Origin: a bacterium Ga0077546
GTDB lineage: Bacteria > Cyanobacteriota > Vampirovibrionia > Obscuribacterales > Obscuribacteraceae
Length of the DNA: 8,968 bases
Reading direction: 5' to 3'
NCBI GenBank assembly: GCA_001464165.1
Contig: LNEX01000281.1
Location: forward strand, 1-8,968
Part shown: positions 5,431 to 8,968 of the stretch, in pieces
Position numbering within the stretch: position 1 is the stretch's first letter
Layout: every line of letters starts with the position of its first letter
Program-made: the position numbers and the translations under genes
The notes under the pieces: generated by a model
Databases searched by the model: none
The model's input: the letters and a program-made list of their open reading frames with translations, nothing else
What the model was told of the DNA's origin: nothing

Positions 5431-6906
5431 TTAAATCGCGGGGTTAGAAGTGGGCAGGTGGAGCCAGAAGATGCTCCCACTGCCCACTTCGCTTACCACA
5501 CCAATCTCTCCGTCATGGGCCTCAACAATAGCTTTGCAAATAGCAAGTCCGAGGCCACTGGTTCCTGCACCGCCACCGTGAGCTTGTTGAAAGCGGTCGA
5601 AAACAGAGTCTAACATGTGGCGCGGAATACCTTTTCCTTGGTCTTCGATCTTAATGTGCGCACTATCTTTCTTCATAGCGATACTCACTGTTATGGTGGC
5701 ACCATGCGGCGAATATTTGATAGCATTCGAAAGCAGGTTAATAAACACCTGCATAATTCGCTCTTTGTCTATAAAGGCAACAGCATGATCGCCAAAGACT
5801 TCAATTTTAATAGAATTGGCATCAGCAAGTGTTTTCACAACGGCAATAGACTGCAAGGCAAGCTCTGCTAGGTCAGTGGCTGCCCTATTCAATTCCATCA
5901 TTCCTGCTTCCATTTTTTCAATATCGAGCAGCTCATTGACTAGACTAAGTAGACGATCACACTCAATTTGTGCATGGCTTAACCGCTTCTTTCCTTTGTC
6001 TGAGATTTCTCCATACAAGCCCCTCTCAACAAGTTCTATCGCTCCTTGTATGGCAGAAAGAGGGCTGCGCAACTCGTGGCTGACCATCGCCACAAAAGCC
6101 TGCTTCATCTCTTCTGCTTTACTAACATCGTCTGCCATTTTTCTAAAGGCAGCGTCAAGCTCTGCCACTTCGTCGTTGCCTTCAATTGGTGGCAAGAGCG
6201 GTTTGTGCTCAACGAAGAGTTCGGCATTTCGGCTCAAGATATTTAGCCTAGCGGCAATGTCACGACTAAAGTAAACAACCACACCAAGCGAGAGCAACAG
6301 ATTCAAAAGCGCTCCAGCTAGTATGTACAGCCTAAATTCTTGCTTTCGCGCCTCTTCGCTGGTAGGCAAACGCTCTTGAATTTGCCTTTCTTCAATAGTT
6401 AAGCGATGTAGTTCATCAACATAGGTCTTAAAGGAGCCTTCAATCTGGCTTCTAAATTTACCAAACTCAAAGTGATAGACATCCTGCGGCGTCTCTTCGA
6501 TTCGTTTCTTATGCCAGTTGAGCACAGAGACTACACTTTGCGCCTGTGTCTCTACAGACTTAAGACGTTCAATGCGAGTAGGGTCGTCTTTGAGCAAAGC
6601 TTTTAACTTAGCAGCACGCTCAGGAATAACGGCTATCGAGTCATCTAGTCGCTTTAGCAGTGCATCATTTCTCATGTAATTCCAGGCAATAATGGCGCTT
6701 CCAGCGTCGAATAAATCACGCTGGGCTTGATTAGCTTCTGCCACAATTGCTCTTGAGCGATATTCGCGCTCGGCCACGACCTGTGCATTCTCCAAGAGAG
6801 CGCTGAGCACAGCCAAGTAAATGAGCCCCAACAGAAGAGGCACAGCAGCCATTATTAAGCCTTTTTGAGCGACTGAAAGCTTCAATGCATCCGCCAATAC
6901 TAACAA
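5431..6906 (-). CDS. Membrane sensor histidine kinase
   Basis: This 491-residue kinase has a first membrane helix at about residues 17-38, an extracytoplasmic helical region of about 150 residues (40-190, CHASE3-like in pattern) and a second helix at 193-213. A HAMP linker follows (to about 265). The dimerisation/H-box reads [12 protein letters not shown], with phospho-acceptor H277. The catalytic domain shows the N box [13 protein letters not shown] (388-400), G1 DQGKGIP (422-428), the F box FDRFQQ (436-441) and G2 GTSGLGLAI (448-456). All core residues are present, so it should be active. The frame opens only three codons before a TTG, which I take as the start; the first ATG is inside the first helix. 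No ribosome site is seen. It is transcribed away from the response regulator gene and shares its control region, so the two should form a pair. The stimulus is unknown. Confidence 0.93.
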   Translation of the reverse strand: MLVLADALKLSVAQKGLIMAAVPLLLGLIYLAVLSALLENAQVVAEREYRSRAIVAEANQAQRDLFDAGSAIIAWNYMRNDALLKRLDDSIAVIPERAAKLKALLKDDPTRIERLKSVETQAQSVVSVLNWHKKRIEETPQDVYHFEFGKFRSQIEGSFKTYVDELHRLTIEERQIQERLPTSEEARKQEFRLYILAGALLNLLLSLGVVVYFSRDIAARLNILSRNAELFVEHKPLLPPIEGNDEVAELDAAFRKMADDVSKAEEMKQAFVAMVSHELRSPLSAIQGAIELVERGLYGEISDKGKKRLSHAQIECDRLLSLVNELLDIEKMEAGMMELNRAATDLAELALQSIAVVKTLADANSIKIEVFGDHAVAFIDKERIMQVFINLLSNAIKYSPHGATITVSIAMKKDSAHIKIEDQGKGIPRHMLDSVFDRFQQAHGGGAGTSGLGLAICKAIVEAHDGEIGVVSEVGSGSIFWLHLPTSNPAI

Positions 6907-6928
6907 GCAACTTTATGAGATTACTGAG

Positions 6929-6944
6929 ATTCCAAGAAATTCCA
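6929..6944. promoter_or_regulatory. Half-site pair ATTCCA/ATTCCA, 10-base period
   Basis: Two identical ATTCCA elements lie 10 bases apart (6929-6934, 6939-6944), read as TGGAAT on the minus strand toward the kinase. OmpR/PhoB-type regulators commonly bind direct half-sites spaced about 10-11 bases, so this may be a binding site for the neighbouring regulator. No direct evidence exists in the sequence. Confidence 0.35.
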
Positions 6945-6960
6945 TTTATCAAAGCCAAGT

Positions 6961-6998
6961 CTATCTTACCTCTAGCCCAGGGTAGAAAGGAAAGATAG
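6961..6998. promoter_or_regulatory. Imperfect dyad in the kinase/regulator control region
   Basis: CTATCTT (6961-6967) pairs perfectly with AAGATAG (6992-6998). After a mismatch the CC/GG pair continues inward, and TCTA/TAGA pairs with a two-base bulge, giving a 38-base near-palindrome. Its right arm runs into TAGAAT (6996-7001), a -10-like hexamer for the plus-strand regulator that has no good -35. This fits an activator- or repressor-controlled promoter. Confidence 0.4.
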
Positions 6999-7014
6999 AA
7001 TACTGCCATTGGAA

Positions 7015-7054
7015 ATTAGTCAAAGTGAGCCAAGATTAGTCAGTGTGAGCCATC
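7015..7054 (+). repeat. Two 20-base direct repeats at the regulator's start
   Basis: ATTAGTCAAAGTGAGCCA (7015-7032) and ATTAGTCAGTGTGAGCCA (7035-7052) match at 16 of 18 positions, with a period of 20 bases, about two helical turns. The second copy ends four bases before the ATG and covers the ribosome-binding region (its GTGAG is the only Shine-Dalgarno-like sequence). It could be a site for autoregulation by the regulator, or a duplication of the leader. Confidence 0.6.
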
Positions 7055-7055
7055 A

Positions 7056-7727
7056 ATGATCAAAATTCTTTTTGCCGAAGACGACCAGAAACTCGCTGAC
7101 CTTGTTGTAGACTTTCTCAGTGCCGAAGGTTATGAGCTAGATCACGTCACCAGCGGTCCGGTGGCATTAAAGCGGCTTGAACAAGAGCAGTATGACGGGC
7201 TCATCCTTGACGTTGGCTTGCCAGGAATGTCAGGATTTGATGTCTGTCAGGCCTACCGTAAACATGGTGGCAGCGCGCCAATATTATTCCTTACTGGTCA
7301 AGATACTCTGGCTGATAAAGAACGTGGCCTTGATTTGGGAGCCGATGATTACTTAACCAAACCCTTTCACATGCGAGAACTAGGGGCTCGCTTAAGAGCC
7401 ATAGCCAGGCGGTCAAGAACCAATGTTGCCGTTCGCCTCGAAATTGCTGACCTCAGCCTTGATGCAGCTAATCACACAGTCAGTAAGGGGGGAATACCCT
7501 TACAACTTATGCCGCAAGAATATGCCTTACTCAACTTTTTCATGCGCAATCCGCGGCGCACATTCAGCCAGAACGAACTGTTAGATCAAGTCTGGTCGAA
7601 AGAAAGCGATGCCTCTCCAGACACTGTGCGGGTTCACATTACTAAGTTGAGGGCCAAGATTGATACACCGGGCACAGAATCAATAATTAAGACTGTACAC
7701 AGAGTTGGCTACAAACTAGAACCTTAA
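7056..7727 (+). CDS. OmpR-family two-component response regulator
   Basis: The 223-residue protein has the full receiver domain (1-117): acidic pair D9/D10, phospho-acceptor D52 in LILDVGLPG, T80 in LFLT and K102 in TKPF. A winged-helix DNA-binding domain follows (about 126-222), with SPDTVRVHITKLRAKI as the recognition-helix region and the usual C-terminal HRVGYKL wing. The ATG has only a weak ribosome site, GTGAG. It is divergent from the histidine kinase gene 150 bases away, the natural partner; divergence rather than an operon suggests shared and probably self-controlled expression from the gap. I see no strong terminator after it. A target regulon cannot be read from this window. Confidence 0.93.
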   Translation: MIKILFAEDDQKLADLVVDFLSAEGYELDHVTSGPVALKRLEQEQYDGLILDVGLPGMSGFDVCQAYRKHGGSAPILFLTGQDTLADKERGLDLGADDYLTKPFHMRELGARLRAIARRSRTNVAVRLEIADLSLDAANHTVSKGGIPLQLMPQEYALLNFFMRNPRRTFSQNELLDQVWSKESDASPDTVRVHITKLRAKIDTPGTESIIKTVHRVGYKLEP

Positions 7728-7827
7728 ATGGTGATTTCCCCCTTGCCCCAGAAACTTTTATAAGAGAAATTAGTAACCCCCGTAAGAAATCATGGTCAGG
7801 AAACCATACAGTTCAGGAAGCCTTGTA

Positions 7828-7866
7828 ACTCAGTCGGTCTTATGCTCCATGACCACGATACTGAGT
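7828..7866 (+). promoter_or_regulatory. Possible structured leader before the 7895 gene
   Basis: ACTCAGT (7828-7834) pairs with ACTGAGT (7860-7866), and inside it GGTC (7836-7839) pairs with GACC (7851-7854), giving a nested hairpin with a small internal loop. It ends about 18 bases before the ribosome site AAGG (7885-7888), and a smaller hairpin ATGGT/ACCAT (7792-7807) lies just upstream. It might be a leader regulating translation or a stem in a short 5' leader. The 167-base gap otherwise shows no gene. Confidence 0.35.
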
Positions 7867-7894
7867 ATGCCTTTAGTCCCTACCAAGGTAATAA

Positions 7895-8320
7895 ATGGAC
7901 TCTTCTGACAGCTCCGCCCCATCTCCCGTCGAACTACCCAATCTTCAGCCAGAATTTGCTGCGCCTCTGAAGATTGGTCGCTGCCCGGCAAATTCACAAA
8001 ATATTGACTCGCTGACTTTAGAACCGACAAACTGCTCAATGCCTAAAATTGACGCAATAGGTCCACTGGGCTTCGGCGACCAGTTTATGCTTAAGCCCTA
8101 TCCAATGACGAAAGAAGACGAAATAATCGGCCGCAATTCAAAGTTCTCGTTCAATGTAGATACACCAGCGCCACACCCTGGTTTAGACTTGCGCTTGCGC
8201 CTCGACAAATTAATCTCCTTTGATCTCAATTTGAACGGCCAGCCAGTAGAAATGTCCTTAAATCCACGCAAATGCGGGGCAAAAGGGCGAGCAGGACTAT
8301 GCTTTAAAGTGCGTTTCTAA
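7895..8320 (+). CDS. Small protein of unknown function
   Basis: The 141-residue protein starts with an ATG that has a good ribosome site (AAGG, six bases before). It has no signal peptide or membrane helix. Residues 1-30 are Ser/Pro/Glu rich, and the remainder is mixed, with a strand-like end (ISFDLNLNGQPVEMSLN) and a C-terminal tail GLCFKVRF that resembles the last strand of an outer-membrane barrel, though the protein is too short and leaderless for that. It has four cysteines, no pattern I know, and no recognised family. It is convergent with the P-type ATPase gene, 31 bases away, with no obvious terminator between. Confidence 0.6.
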   Translation: MDSSDSSAPSPVELPNLQPEFAAPLKIGRCPANSQNIDSLTLEPTNCSMPKIDAIGPLGFGDQFMLKPYPMTKEDEIIGRNSKFSFNVDTPAPHPGLDLRLRLDKLISFDLNLNGQPVEMSLNPRKCGAKGRAGLCFKVRF

Positions 8321-8351
8321 AATCAAAAAAATTCTAACTCTCTAAGCTAGT

Positions 8352-8968
8352 TTACAGGTCATGCAATATCTTAGGCGGTAAGGCCGCTCGAAGAGCATTT
8401 AGCACAGCCAGAATATCAATCACTTCCTGGATGATGGCACCGTTAACTGGATTCAGATGACCAGTAGCGGCAAAGCCCATACCAACGGCGCTGAGGGTCA
8501 TGCCGCCAATTGCGCTCTGGAGAGCAATGGTGCGCATGCGCCTGCTAATGTGCATGAACTCGTCTACTTTTTCAAGCGAGTTATCCATAATCACTACACC
8601 AGCGGCTTCGGCCGTGACGTCGCTATTCTGACCAATAGCCATTCCAACCGTGGCTGCTAACATCGCCGGTGCATCATTGATACCATCACCGACATAAAGT
8701 GTCTTTGCCACTGCTGTTTCTCTTTGCACAATGGCCAGCTTTTCTTCAGGGCGTTTCTCCGCGAATATCTCAGTGATACCAACCTGCTCAGCCAAGTAAC
8801 GCACTTCAGACTCGCGATCACCAGACAAAATCAGAACACGACTAAAAGAATGCTCTGGCTCTAGGTGGCGTACAAAAGTGCTGCTCTCGCTGCGTGGTGC
8901 ATCACGGAAGCGCAGATCAGCAGCGTAGCGGCCATCGATAACTACCACACACTCTAGCCCGCCAACCA
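8352..8968 (-). CDS. Heavy-metal-type P-type ATPase, C-terminal part (5' end outside the window)
   Basis: The frame is open from TAA at 8354-8352 past the right edge. The visible 204 or so residues hold the late half of the ATP-driven cation pump: LSGDRESEV (a TGD-like hinge), the [12 protein letters not shown] block and the signature [10 protein letters not shown] (nt 8690-8661) that binds magnesium. These are followed by the AEAAGVVIM...LEKVDEF segment and two C-terminal membrane helices ending [15 protein letters not shown]. The aspartate kinase-like loop motif DKTG, the metal-binding CPx motif and the N-terminal domain lie beyond the window. The LNALR ending is usual in P1B metal pumps, but the metal cannot be assigned from this part. 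An internal GTG at 8948 is not the real start. Confidence 0.9.
   Translation of the reverse strand, partial: VGGLECVVVIDGRYAADLRFRDAPRSESSTFVRHLEPEHSFSRVLILSGDRESEVRYLAEQVGITEIFAEKRPEEKLAIVQRETAVAKTLYVGDGINDAPAMLAATVGMAIGQNSDVTAEAAGVVIMDNSLEKVDEFMHISRRMRTIALQSAIGGMTLSAVGMGFAATGHLNPVNGAIIQEVIDILAVLNALRAALPPKILHDL

Noticed and set aside
5816..6274. 152-codon plus frame antisense to the kinase
   Set aside because: The residues are low-complexity Ser/Ala, the usual shadow of an opposite-strand gene, and the kinase frame has all its catalytic motifs.
1..8968. CRISPR array, tRNA, rRNA or transposable element
   Set aside because: No regularly spaced direct repeats, no cloverleaf sequence and no transposase or terminal inverted repeat pair with target duplication was seen.

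Overview
The window is bacterial chromosomal DNA of middling GC content, with compact genes, short gaps, several probable TTG or GTG starts and few strong Shine-Dalgarno sequences. Nothing in it is diagnostic of a species. The style of the response regulator, and a run of lineage-specific unknown proteins beside ordinary house genes, look to me most like the Vampirovibrionia/Melainabacteria (Obscuribacterales). This is an impression with low confidence, not a demonstrated assignment. I see no tRNA, rRNA, CRISPR array, transposase or phage gene.

Layout, left to right. Bases 1-331 hold no conventional gene. They do contain a possible self-contained minus-strand unit: a promoter-like pair, a 31-codon reading frame starting at the predicted transcription start, and a good intrinsic terminator. 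At 332-1114 (+) is an exported or membrane-anchored unknown protein whose hydrophobic leader is built from a 12-base tandem repeat. A gap with a perfect 34-base palindrome follows, then a GNAT-family acetyltransferase (1347-1877, +) and a small four-helix membrane protein (1918-2364, +).

Bases 2377-4029 (-) form an operon: an RDD-family membrane protein, then a gene with two copies of a PH-like domain. The second gene carries an in-frame TAA that falls inside its second domain, so it is either broken or read through. Reading forward from 4186 to 5400 is an unrecognised hydrophilic protein with a disordered Arg/Asp/His-rich first half and two tandem copies of a domain of about 100 residues.

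Bases 5431-7727 hold a divergently transcribed two-component pair: a membrane histidine kinase (-) and an OmpR-type response regulator (+). Their 149-base shared control region holds a dyad, a 10-base-period half-site pair and a 20-base-period direct repeat next to the regulator's start codon. These are plausible autoregulatory sites. The window ends with a small unknown gene behind a structured leader (7895-8320, +) and the C-terminal part of a heavy-metal-type P-type ATPase (8352 to beyond 8968, -).

The genes do not form one pathway. The coherent units are the RDD/PH-like operon and the kinase-regulator pair. The best candidates for something undescribed are the interrupted double PH-like gene, the duplicated-domain protein, the orphan small transcription unit, and the repeat architecture of the two-component control region.
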